Below, piece after piece: positions 1 to 8,059 of a DNA stretch of 14,622 nt (positions are counted from its first letter, which is position 1; each line of letters starts with the position of its first letter). The notes under the pieces were generated by a model. The model made no database searches and was not told the origin of the DNA. It saw only the letters and a program-made list of their open reading frames with translations. This stretch comes from Ichthyophonus hoferi (lineage: Eukaryota; Opisthokonta; Ichthyosporea; Ichthyophonida; Ichthyophonidae). The stretch covers positions 6,562 to 21,183 of the forward strand of contig NAOQ01000355.1 of NCBI GenBank assembly GCA_002751075.1, in the 5' to 3' direction. Both the position numbers and the translations under genes were made by a program.

Positions 1-429
1 ATTTAAAATGCAAGAAACAACTTCGTATCTTTTATGTTTGGTTAGGAGCTATCTATATATACAATATAAAAAAAAGCTAATCTATTGCTAATATCAATTT
101 CATATAATATATTGAAAACAATCAGTTTTAATAAGCCCACTAAAATCACAACAGCCTTAGAAATGGTAGTGAATCATCTGACTGCCTCTGCAGTGTAACT
201 TTTTTTTATTTAAATATCTTTTAAGTATGTTAGTTGGCATGCCTTTCATTCTTACCTATTTATTTTGAATTTAAATATTTGATGTATCTTTTTTTTTCTA
301 ATTTAATTTTGATGTATTGCTTGTATGCAACTAATTTGTATACATATATATTTATATGTAGGTCCGCTAGATATTTTATTTTCTTAATTATAATTTTTAT
401 GATTCAATTATTCTATGTTTTTTTTTTAG

Positions 430-575
430 TAGCACTGGAGAGGTTAGCAAGGATTCAGGATATATTAATTAATATAGAAAATGAAACGCAGTTTTCAATT
501 AAAGTTAAGTACATATTTTATACAATTGTAAGATCTTGTACACTGACCTTAACAATAATGATATTTGTTGAATAA
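430..575 (+). CDS. Candidate 3' terminal coding exon, unidentified gene
   Basis: A run of eight or more T followed by AG (428-429) forms a good splice acceptor. The next 146 bases are open in phase 1, giving 47 residues that begin ALERLARIQDILINIENETQ. The first half looks like an amphipathic helix and is not low-complexity, unlike the T-rich sequence before it. The stop TAA (573-575) lies inside an AATAAA (571-576), and a second AATAAA follows at 586-591, as expected at a gene's 3' end. Upstream exons would lie left of the window; a possible one near 149-200 (reading SLRNGSESSDC) is too weak to claim. The product is not recognised. It could be a chance open stretch. Confidence 0.25.
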
Positions 576-591
576 AATTTCTCTTAATAAA
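571..591 (+). promoter_or_regulatory. Two AATAAA polyadenylation signals
   Basis: AATAAA occurs at 571-576 and 586-591, directly at and after the stop codon of the candidate exon ending at 575. In a 67% AT background such hexamers are common, so support comes only from the position. Confidence 0.25.
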
Positions 592-1157
592 GCTCTTTAA
601 TGAACCATTATTACTTGTGTGGCTTAATAACCACAATGTACAATTTCTAACAAGACGAATTTAGTGACTAATAATTTTTTTTAATGGTTTATTAATCATA
701 CATGTGCAATAAATTAGATTGTATGTGATAGGAATGTACTTAAATCCTATAGCCCATCCATTTTGTTTTTGGTTAGCCAGCTCGTCATAACTAATTTTTT
801 GGTAATAATTTTAGGTTTAAACCTGAAACAACCTTTGTGTGTGGGCTAAATGACTACAATATGTTCCACACACACATATATATATAATAAATTACTCTCG
901 CAGACAATTAATTATGTCTAAAGTATTATATTAAATGTATTCCGTCGTTATATGATTGAGGGTTTAATAATAAAGACACAGAAGCACATGATTTTCTATC
1001 GTAAAATACATTAACCAGTCTATTTGAGTTACTTTTCTTTACTACTGATAATGTAGATTGGTGATATACAAAAAAAACGCTTTTGAATACCTCTCAAACA
1101 AGTTAAAGGGGATGCACTAATAACAGTTAATCAGCATTACTTGATCGTTGTCTCTCA
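592..1157. other. AT-rich stretch without recognisable gene
   Basis: No splice-bounded open frame, RNA gene or transposon protein was seen here. The only structured element is a short CA/TA microsatellite at 867-886. Confidence 0.5.
867..886. repeat. CA/TA dinucleotide microsatellite
   Basis: Five CA units run directly into about five TA units. This is a simple sequence repeat with no further role visible. Confidence 0.8.
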
Positions 1158-1375
1158 ATTTAAGCCTGTATAGCAATTATCTTACTCATGTTTAGAGTGA
1201 TAGCTGACTATTACAAACAGAGATTTTATGATAAGACTTGATAACCTTTAATGAGTATCATTGTAGATTCAAGAGCCCCCAATCTGTCTCATCCAAGACC
1301 TTTTCATACTTTTTAAATGTAGCATTTTATGTATAAAATACTTTATAACCCAGCATTAATTATTTAGATAATTAT
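1158..1375 (+). repeat. Dispersed repeat R2, copy 1
   Basis: This stretch of about 215 bases matches the reverse complement of 10990-11222. Shared blocks in the same order include gtgatagctga, ttacaaacagag, tttatgataa, tcaagag, ccccaatct, actt-ataacccagcatt and gataattataact. Identity is roughly three quarters by eye, with small gaps. There is no open reading frame and no clear terminal inverted repeat, so it is probably a non-autonomous element or the remnant of one. The second copy lies inside an intron of the phosphatase gene in the opposite orientation. Confidence 0.7.
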
Positions 1376-1488
1376 AACTAGCTACTTTGGATATTTCTTT
1401 ATATGGTTATAATCATTGAATGTTATTGGCAATTATTATTACATATGTATTCTGGAAAAAAGTAGTTAGTGCAATCTATTGGTGTAAA

Positions 1489-1568
1489 ATGGCAATTCAA
1501 GATGATCAATCAGAATTGAACCAGCCAATGGCAGATGCCCTGCGACTTGGACTTCTTATTCTCATGAC
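1489..1568 (+). CDS. Possible first coding exon, unidentified
   Basis: An ATG opens a 27-codon frame reading MAIQDDQSELNQPMADALRL followed by GLLILMT and a stop at 1570-1572. A strong donor (gtaaga) begins at 1569, so the frame could continue into a later exon. The residues look protein-like, with a polar start and then a short hydrophobic stretch. No partner exon was found and the product is not recognised. It may be chance. Confidence 0.18.
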
Positions 1569-1661
1569 GTAAGACTAACCGAAGAATTAACATTAAACAG
1601 AAATATTAAGACTATAATAATATGTACCTTTACATCAATAACCTACTATATTTCTTAGGCT

Positions 1662-1704
1662 AGAGTGCCATGTAAGTCATTATTCCAGCTGTGGTTGGCA
1701 CTCT
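1662..1704. repeat. 9-bp perfect inverted repeat (hairpin)
   Basis: agagtgcca at 1662-1670 is the exact reverse complement of tggcactct at 1696-1704, with a 25-base loop. It may be a transcript hairpin or a chance palindrome. No miRNA-length stem is present. Confidence 0.4.
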
Positions 1705-1833
1705 TTAATTATAGAAACTTTAGGAATCATGAGATTGCATGATGTATGTGATAATAATGTTGAATAGCATGATTGCTTGCAATCTTGGTTTCCGATAAGT
1801 TTTACTAGAAATAAGACTAGTATCTGTACTGAG

Positions 1834-1902
1834 TTATATCAGATCGTCGTCGCTAGGTAAAGGGCGGGCTAAAGCTTTAGCTAGCTGCTCTTGAATCTCC
1901 AT
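1834..1902 (-). CDS. Possible minus-strand 3' terminal exon, unidentified
   Basis: On the minus strand an acceptor-like tract ending in CAG (1905-1903) precedes 22 codons, MEIQEQLAKALARPLPSDDD then L-I, and a stop at 1836-1834. The heptad-like, charged helix and acidic end look coding. The bases just upstream (about 2053-1905) are open in another frame reading TVYTQPQLDYSYYIYN, which could be a decayed or separate exon, but no phase-compatible join was found. I do not recognise the product. Confidence 0.2.
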   Translation of the reverse strand: MEIQEQLAKALARPLPSDDDLI

Positions 1903-2015
1903 CTGTTGATCAATCAATATAGAAGCTTTGAGCTTCTTACTTGGCGATGTATTGTATATATAATAACTGTAATCTAATTGTGGCTGTGTGTATACAGTTA
2001 TGGTCTTTTGATTAT

Positions 2016-2055
2016 TAGAAGGCTCAACACCAGACTTAAAAGAGTTGGCCTTCTA
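2016..2055. repeat. Imperfect 12-bp inverted repeat
   Basis: tagaaggc plus caac on one arm pairs with gttg plus gccttcta on the other, with a single bulged base and a loop of about 16 bases. Its function is unknown. Confidence 0.35.
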
Positions 2056-2174
2056 GTAAAGTATCAAACAAGATCATTTACTTCAACTTCTACAATAGGC
2101 ATAATGTGAAACAAAGCATAATGCACATAAATTGAACAGTACATATTAACGACTTAGAGTCGTCCATTCTGATG

Positions 2175-2460
2175 ACTGAGAATAGTCAATTTTGACGATT
2201 AAGAACAGTATTTTTTATTGGTTGTTTTTGCTTCTTTTATACACTCTCCAATCTTTGTCGTGCATGTCATTTGCAGTTAATACCTGTGTAGTTGTATTCA
2301 CTATCGTAAATGGACCTCATTGTAAAGATTATTATTGGCAAATCCAACTTACGATAGGTCACAGAGAACCACTAGAATTGTCCAATCTTATGCAATACTT
2401 AAATATTATTGTGTCCTTGTTTAGATGGCGAATTAGCCCATTTCCTCATCTAAAGTAAAA
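2175..2460 (+). repeat. Dispersed repeat R1, copy 1 (diverged)
   Basis: This is the most diverged plus-oriented copy. It shares with the copies at 3440 and 4312 the blocks ttattggttgtttttgctt, tcgtaaa-gacctcattgtaaag and ccactagaattgtc-aatctt. It then shares with the reverse complement of 14622-14425 the block aatacttaaatattattgtg followed by cccatttcctcat. A TTG-initiated open stretch with a hydrophobic start (2192-2458) falls entirely within it and is explained by the repeat. Confidence 0.7.
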
Positions 2461-2865
2461 GTTCAACAAAACCTAAACGTTGGATCTATCTATGGTGAAA
2501 CCCAACATCGGTCTGCTCTAGTTGAACATTTAATTTCATATAAACTTTTGCACTCTGTCATTTTATTGGTTAAATTTTATCTAGCTTTAACTTAATTGAG
2601 GCTCATAGGTCAGTTAGCGGTGCAATACTTACAAATAAGTGGTGTTACGTATCCTACTGACAGGTCAAGTACTTTGGCGGAGGACTATATAACGTCTGCT
2701 CAGTTCATTAGTAAGGACCGGAAAAAAATTTAAACAAATCTTTTTAATTCATAGTATGGAAGGGGAGAACATTGTCATCCAAGATCATTCTTCGGTTCGT
2801 GGGCGGAAGAAAAAAAAATTACGTTATTTTTTTTTCAAATAGTGAGATGCAATCATTTTAATTTT

Positions 2866-3186
2866 TTACCAATTTTTTTCTAGTCTCCTGGTTCTGTTGT
2901 TTGAGTACACAGAGGCAGAGACCTTTAACTTCAGTCTTTTTCTCGTTCTACCAGACTCTTTTATTAATTGGCAAATTATGGGGACTGAAACGTCAACGTC
3001 TTCCTCTGCGAGTTTCTCCTGTATTCCCCTATGTGTGTAAGAATTATCTTCGCTATAAAAAGAGTTAATTTTCTCCAGCATTGAACTATTATTGTTTTTC
3101 GCCCTTCCTTTCTTTGCAAACCCCATCTCCAATGCTAACGGTGAGTTTGACAATTCTGCTTTTTTATTTTGTAAATACTCACTTGG
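2866..3186 (-). mobile_element. Tc1/mariner (IS630)-type transposase N-terminal fragment
   Basis: This minus-strand frame is open from 3186 to a stop at 2868-2866. The first ATG is at 3126, giving an 86-residue product from that start, and upstream in-frame residues (SEYLQNKKAELSNSPLALE) also look coding. The core reads INSFYSEDNSYTHRGIQEKL and then an acidic turn, VSVPIICQLIKESG and RTRKRLK. That pattern matches the second winged-helix half of Tc1/IS630 transposase DNA-binding domains (a loop, 'IQEKL', 'VS..TI..LIK..G', then a basic tail). The DDE catalytic domain that should follow is absent, and the frame ends just after N-N-R-T-R-R. No terminal inverted repeats were found. It is a truncated, non-autonomous relic. 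The family assignment rests on pattern recall. Confidence 0.5.
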
Positions 3187-3344
3187 TTATATTTGCTATT
3201 AACGGCATCTCTGATCTGGTCTTATAAAAATTTAACAGCTTGAGGATGTTTTTAAACCTTTCTCCTGTAATTGCAGTTCTTTGCCTAGCCAAGTTTATTT
3301 TAGTTTGCTTTTTTTTTCTTTTTTTTTTTTTCAAAATATAATTC

Positions 3345-4095
3345 TAGATCTTTTTAACACATTTTAAAAATATGCTAACAGATTTTAGAGATCTTTTAAT
3401 ATATTTTAAAATATGCTAACATATTTCCAAAACCTTTTAATGAGGTCATGGCCAATGACAATAACTCAGTGGATGCAGTTATAGCCAATGATATGCGCCA
3501 CAATGGTTAAAACACTGACCTGTGATTATTATTAGTTGTTTCTGTTTCTTTCATCCTTCCGCAACATCAGTTCATTGTGGGTGTCAATCATAGCTGTGTT
3601 CGTCAATGGCAATGAGACCTATTGTAAAAATTCTTCTTGGCCAAAACGATTCTTAGAAGATCACTGAGGCCCACTAGAATCATTTCATCTTGTCTCGATG
3701 ATCTAATACTATTGTGTTCTCATATGAATGACTGTAACTAACTTACTAGTTAATATAAATGCTCACATTCTATGTATTGACAAATCAATTTATCCAATTA
3801 AGAACCCGATTTAATTAACTAGGTGATCTATTTTAAAAATATGTTAACATATTTCCAAAATACCTCGTAAACATCACATCGGTTCCGGAAAATCTGTAAA
3901 ATTATAATCTAGATGAGTATTACTGGTCATATGTAACAAGCACTAATGCAGGAGATCATTGGTTTTAATAAAGTACTAATTTACGTATTTTCTATTCTTG
4001 TTGTTTGCATATTCTAGAAAATAAAAAATATATTCAAAATTGTTAACATATTTCCAAAATCTTTCTATATATTTTAAAAATATGTTAACATTCTA
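3345..4095. repeat. Interspersed AT-rich palindromic motif (about five copies)
   Basis: A motif of about 30 bases resembling tattttaaaaatatgttaac followed by atatttccaaaa recurs near 3355-3382, 3399-3436, 3828-3862, 4027-4060 and 4067-4092. It contains the perfect 14-base palindrome atatgttaacatat in its best copy (3839-3852) and a second near-palindrome, tattttaaaata. The first two copies form a tandem pair of about 45-base period that includes agatctttt. The copies lie between and beside R1 copies 2 and 3. Confidence 0.65.
3440..3735 (+). repeat. Dispersed repeat R1, copy 2
   Basis: Close relative of 4312-4545 (about 80% by eye over 230 bases) and homologous to the copies at 2175, 8335-8060 and 14622-14425. 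The first part resembles a tRNA: gcgccacaatggttaaaac looks like an RNA polymerase III A-box region, followed by actgacctgtga. About 25 bases on there is a decayed B-box-like gtttctgttt. This suggests a tRNA-derived SINE. No target-site duplication or tail was delimited. Confidence 0.7.
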
Positions 4096-4311
4096 AGTAC
4101 CCTTCGGGCATTTAGATATTTAATTTATTGGCCAAATGCACAATACTAATTAGAAGTTTAAAAGACCAATTAACCTATTGGAAATCTACTGGACCTTCGA
4201 GCACGTAGCAAATGTTTCTACGTCCAATTATTGGGCACACAGAGTAGTTCACAACCAATCCTATTTGATGACTTCACAAGGATACTAATTCCATTAAGCG
4301 GAAGACTTAAT

Positions 4312-4545
4312 GAGGTCTTGGCCAAGGAAAATGACTAAGTTGATACAGTTATAGCCAATAATATGCGCTACAATAGTTGAAGCATTACTCCCTGTGCTTA
4401 TTATTGGTTGTTTCTGCTCCTATGATCCTTAACGCAACATCTGTTTATTGCGGGTGTCAATCGTAGCCGTGTTCATCTATGTCAATGAGACCTATCGTAA
4501 AGATCCTTATCGGCCAAAACGATTCATAAAGAATCACTTCTAACA
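4312..4545 (+). repeat. Dispersed repeat R1, copy 3
   Basis: It aligns with copy 2 from taatgaggtc-tggccaa through tatagccaat-atatgcgc, gtgtcaat-gtagc-gtg, caatgagacctat and ggccaaaacgattc. The spacing from copy 2 is about 873 bases in the same orientation. Similarity includes about 60 bases ahead of the tRNA-like head, so the pair may be a segmental duplication rather than two independent insertions. The B-box-like stretch here reads tgtttctgctcct. Confidence 0.7.
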
Positions 4546-4655
4546 GTTAACAGAAGTATAAATATAAAAATAACTGGTGGTGTTTTGTTTATTTATTGAT
4601 ATTTACTGAAAATTTCCTTCACATACACGACAGATACATGAATCTAAAAATAACC

Positions 4656-4690
4656 ATCGGCATAAAGCCGCCAGGAGCTAGATGCCGATG
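4656..4690. repeat. 9-bp perfect inverted repeat at a small ORF start
   Basis: catcggcat (4656-4664) pairs exactly with atgccgatg (4682-4690), with a 17-base loop. The 3' arm contains the ATG of the small open frame at 4682. Confidence 0.4.
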
Positions 4691-4876
4691 CCAATGAGCC
4701 TACAAGGTTATCTCTATTGGGAAGGCTATGCTATGCACACAGAACCTATATATATGAGAGTTTCAAATGAAAGGAATAATTACGACAAATTGTACGTTGT
4801 AAATTTTCATAATGTTACCGTTTACCATAAATTTAATACTTCTTTCCCTTGCCCATGTAGGCAGTGCAATCTGTAG
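4682..4876 (+). CDS. Small unassigned open frame, 64 codons
   Basis: It begins with a true ATG and reads MPMPMSLQGYLYWEGYAMHT, with balanced composition, one N-glycosylation-like NVT and a Cys-containing end. It has no signal peptide, membrane segment or recognised domain. Its last 16 bases overlap a possible exon that starts after a strong acceptor at 4859-4860, so both cannot be used in one transcript as drawn. It may be a short peptide gene, part of a 5' untranslated region, or chance. Confidence 0.2.
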   Translation: MPMPMSLQGYLYWEGYAMHTEPIYMRVSNERNNYDKLYVVNFHNVTVYHKFNTSFPCPCRQCNL

Positions 4877-5238
4877 CCGGTCCACCCCAGACTACGGTAA
4901 GCATTGAATTACACGGTAGCATGATTAGAGGTATGTGATGAACATACGTATTCATAAGCCCGGCATGACTATTATTTTGTAACATTTTTGCATGCCTTTT
5001 TTCTTGCAAGGCCTTCCCATGGTGTTTCTTTAATCTTTAAGTTTATTTCAATTTATAAACACTTGGAAAGTTATAGTATGAATTCATTTGCTGACCCAAG
5101 TATTCTCCCACCTCAGTGAATGGCTATCATCGGGATAATTGTGAACTTGTGTCTCAAACCCCAAGTATCTTTTCAAAACTTACTTTGCTTAATTCTAGGC
5201 TTATCACACAAATCTCGGAGAGTTTTTATGATAAATTA
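4861..5238 (+). CDS. Candidate upstream exons of the lectin gene (uncertain)
   Basis: Two splice-bounded pieces precede the first secure lectin exon. Piece 4861-4896 (36 bases) has a pyrimidine-rich acceptor (cccttgcccatgtag) and a gtaagc donor. Its donor context resembles that of the lectin linker exon ending at 6848. Piece 5117-5238 has acceptor ctcccacctcag and a phase-0 donor gtaaat. It starts in phase 1 (NGYHRDNCELVSQTP...), the phase used by both secure 'first-half' lectin exons, but lacks their W-x-VD-G signature. Neither piece gives a signal peptide. Exon identity is tentative, and splicing directly from 4896 to 5463 is also phase-compatible. Confidence 0.22.
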
Positions 5239-5462
5239 GTAAATGTCGTGGTACATATTCATTCACCAATGTATACAGCCATAATAATGCAAAAATATAT
5301 AATAGCTTTTTTCTTTAAATATATATTATGGTTTTTCTATTGTTATTGTGACACTGGTAAACTGGGTTTAGTTTTAATGTTGCTTATGATCCCACGACAT
5401 CAAGGTACAACGCATTAGGAAGGTCAAGTGGTTCTTGTTGTTGACATTACTTTTCTTCACAG

Positions 5463-8032
5463 CTCAATGTGACTAATGCGTCTGAGTCACATTATAAAGT
5501 GACTGTGGATGATGAGTTATGTGGTGAAAAAGTCGTTTCTGGTGCAGTGCAACAATTTACTATTACTTGCAAGGGTAGTGGAATTCGTGGTACTGTAATT
5601 GAGTGGACAACGGAATCTCCTTTGCGTAACTTCAAATTTTGTGGATATGATATATGCGCAGCGCCAGAGCCAACTATTAATAGTAAGCATTTATTTGGGC
5701 ATAATATCAATATGTGATGGGGGATCGTACAGTGTATATTCTTATCTAAAATTGACCTTATATTGTAGCTTTAATTAGTATCCAATGTAGCCATTTTTCC
5801 TAGAAGTTAACATAAAAGTTTTGTGTTCATTTATATGGGTTTGGTTTCTTAAGTTGGGGCCTTTAGATTTAAAATTGTTTTTATTTTTTAACTAAGCGTC
5901 CTATTATGCAGTAATTGGATATCCGTCCAAACAGTCTTCTAACTGGAGTCCAGATAGGTTAGCTCATAATGCTAATGATGGGAATGCAACAACATGCACC
6001 GTTACTCAGCCTTACCTACCCGGCGTTCATCAGCCATTTTGGGAAGTTGACATGGGTGGCAATGCTACCATCTATGGTCTGAAGGTATTTCACCAAAGCA
6101 GATCTTTATAAACATTCCTAGTATAGTAATTGGCATACAATTTCACATAGCATTAGTTTATTTATCTTTTAGTAAACTTTCCTGGCTTGTTATGTTATTC
6201 AATCTCTAGATTTACATGTTTTTTTTCTTCACATTATTTTTTATGGTTCTATGGTCACATTGCATAGATACTTTTTGGCGTCAGTTAGTTAATTTACATA
6301 TGCTGCATGTATTTCTATGTTTGACACTCTTTAAAAACAATTCCTTCCATAGATCACCAATTATGACCATTATCTAATGAGTCGTCTTGGAAATGTTGTG
6401 GTTACTGTGGACGGTCACCCGTGTGGACCTAGTTTGGCCGATGCTGGTCACCTAGATGTGCGCATTAATTGTCCTTCACAACCAACTGGTCGAGTGTTGA
6501 GGATCCAACTTAAAGATGCCCCTAGACAGGCCGGAGTTCTCACTTTATGTGAGGTGGAGGTGTTTGGAGTCGCGCATGGTGAATGTAAGTTAACCACTGC
6601 GTCTGTATATAACACCATACTCAACAAAATCTGCTAATAGCTCTCTGCCGCTAGATAGAGATCGTTATTTCCCCATTTTCTCAACAATGACTGAAAACTA
6701 ACCAACAGTTTTATAATATGTTCACTTTCCTTACTGGCATTAGCCTCATTTTGAATATTTTAGTATATGTTCTAACCAAGGCAATCTTTAAATGCAGTGA
6801 TTAAGAATAAGCCAGAGCCAGATACATTCACAGCACCCCAAATTGACAGTAAGTATTTATTTGGGCATGATATTTAATGTGGGATTAGTGTATATATCTA
6901 TCTGGAGCTGATGCTTACATGGTAGCATTAATTAGCACCAAATGCAGCCATTTTTCCTAGAGGTTGGCATAAAGGGTTTGTGGCCATTTATATGTGGTTG
7001 GTTTCCTAAGATGGGGTCTTTAGATCTAAAGGTATTTTTGTTTTCTAACTAAGCATCCTATTACACAGTAACCGGTCATGTGACAAGACAGTCTTCTACC
7101 CTGGGTCCAGCTTTTGAGTCCAAGTATGCTGTCGATCAGAATGAACAGACATGCACTGAAAGTATACATAAAGAGTCAAATCAACCATGGTGGACTGTTG
7201 ACTTGGGTGCGAATTATACCGTCCATTATATTAAGGTATTTTGCTGAGATAAATCTTTAGATACATACCTAATGATTGGCATGCAAGTGCCAAATATCAT
7301 TAATTCGCTTATTTTTGAGTGGCCTCTCTTAGCTCATTATGTTGTGCAATCTCTAGATCTACAGTTCTCTTTTCACATTATTGGCTGTGATTACATTAAA
7401 TATAGACTTCTTGGCGTCATCTAGTTACTTTACATATGTTGCATATATAACTATATCTGACACTCGTTAAACATCAATTCCTTCAATAGGTCATCAATCG
7501 TGATAATTTTTGGAATCGTCTTGGAAACGTTGTGGTTACCCTGGATGGTAAACCTTGTGGCCCTAACATGTTTGGTGCTACTGAACCCATCCTATGGGTT
7601 GTATGCATGGTTGCTCGAACTGACGTTTTTCCAACTGGCAAAGAGTTGAAGATCCAATTGATGAATGCTCCTATAGACGGAATTCTTACTTTATGTGAGG
7701 TGGAAGTGTATGGATTCCCTCCAAGTAAGTCAACCACTGTATCTGTGTCTGACTCTATGTTTAACAAAGTCTATTAGAAGCCCTCTGCTAGTAATTAGAG
7801 ATCGTTGTTTATGCACTTGCTCAACCATAACTAAAAACTGATAACCAATAGTTATATAATATGTTCACTTTCCTTATTGCTACTGGAATTCTCTTGTACC
7901 TTTTTGTATATACCCTAACCTAGACAATCATTAAATGCAGAAAAACCCACAACCTCGGTGAAGCCCACTCCCACCCAAACGATACAACCTGATCCTACAG
8001 TGGCTTTTTCTCAAATTGCGATAGATATGTAA
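5463..8032 (+). CDS. Tandem F-type-lectin-like (fucolectin/FTP) domain protein, 5'-partial
   Basis: Exons: 5463-5682, 5912-6084, 6353-6584, 6798-6848, 7069-7235, 7490-7724 and 7941-8032 (stop TAA). All six introns (213-268 bases) are GT-AG and all phases agree, giving 389 residues. Each domain is split by a phase-0 intron into two halves. The first half carries a Q-S-S motif, a Cys and W-x-VD-G (WEVDMGG; WWTVDLGA). The second half carries V-V-T-x-DG-x-PCG, L-x-IQL and L-T-LCEVEV-G. These are hallmarks of the F-type lectin jelly-roll fold (eel agglutinin, tachylectin-4, pentraxin-1 fusions), usually secreted carbohydrate binders. The exon at 5463 is a diverged second half whose first half is not identified. 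A Pro/Thr-rich linker (phase 1-1 exon 6798-6848) separates the last two domains, and the tail is Thr/Pro-rich without a membrane helix. Several N-x-S/T sites suggest secretion. The signal peptide and true start are missing, so this is not the complete gene. Confidence 0.85.
5664..6797 (+). repeat. Tandem duplication unit A of the lectin gene
   Basis: It runs from the end of a linker (ccagagcca) through an intron, first-half exon, intron, second-half exon and intron. It aligns with 6812-7940 at an offset of about 1,148 bases. The introns match too: the one starting at 5683 shares tatttatttgggcat, agccatttttcctaga and ctaactaagc with the one starting at 6849. The duplication therefore copied genomic DNA and is recent enough for intron sequence to survive, or has been kept alike by gene conversion. 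Confidence 0.8.
6812..7940 (+). repeat. Tandem duplication unit B of the lectin gene
   Basis: This is the partner of 5664-6797, with the same exon-intron layout and phases. Its second-half exon ends in LTLCEVEVYG like unit A's LTLCEVEVFG. It keeps two Arg in the loop that binds fucose in eel lectin (N-R-D-N-F-W-N-R), whereas unit A has Tyr at the first of these positions. Downstream of the last intron the terminal exon is unrelated to unit A's linker exon. Confidence 0.8.
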
Positions 8033-8059
8033 TTGCGTAGGTATAGAAATTTATAGTAG

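Noticed and set aside
1903-1936. A 34-base intron joining the YSYYIYNTSP stretch to the exon at 1902
   Set aside because: It is far shorter than any secure intron here (213 bases or more), and the splice phases do not match.
2192-2458. Open frame with a hydrophobic, signal-peptide-like start
   Set aside because: It starts with TTG rather than ATG and lies entirely within R1 copy 1. The hydrophobic run is explained by the T-rich repeat.
3470-3560. An intact tRNA gene
   Set aside because: Only A-box-like and decayed B-box-like parts are present, with no cloverleaf. They recur in R1 copies, so this is read as a SINE-type head.
5492-5710. Antisense open frame over the first secure lectin exon
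   Set aside because: It is a shadow of the plus-strand exon, which has domain motifs and consistent splice sites. The antisense frame at 7483-7767 is rejected for the same reason.
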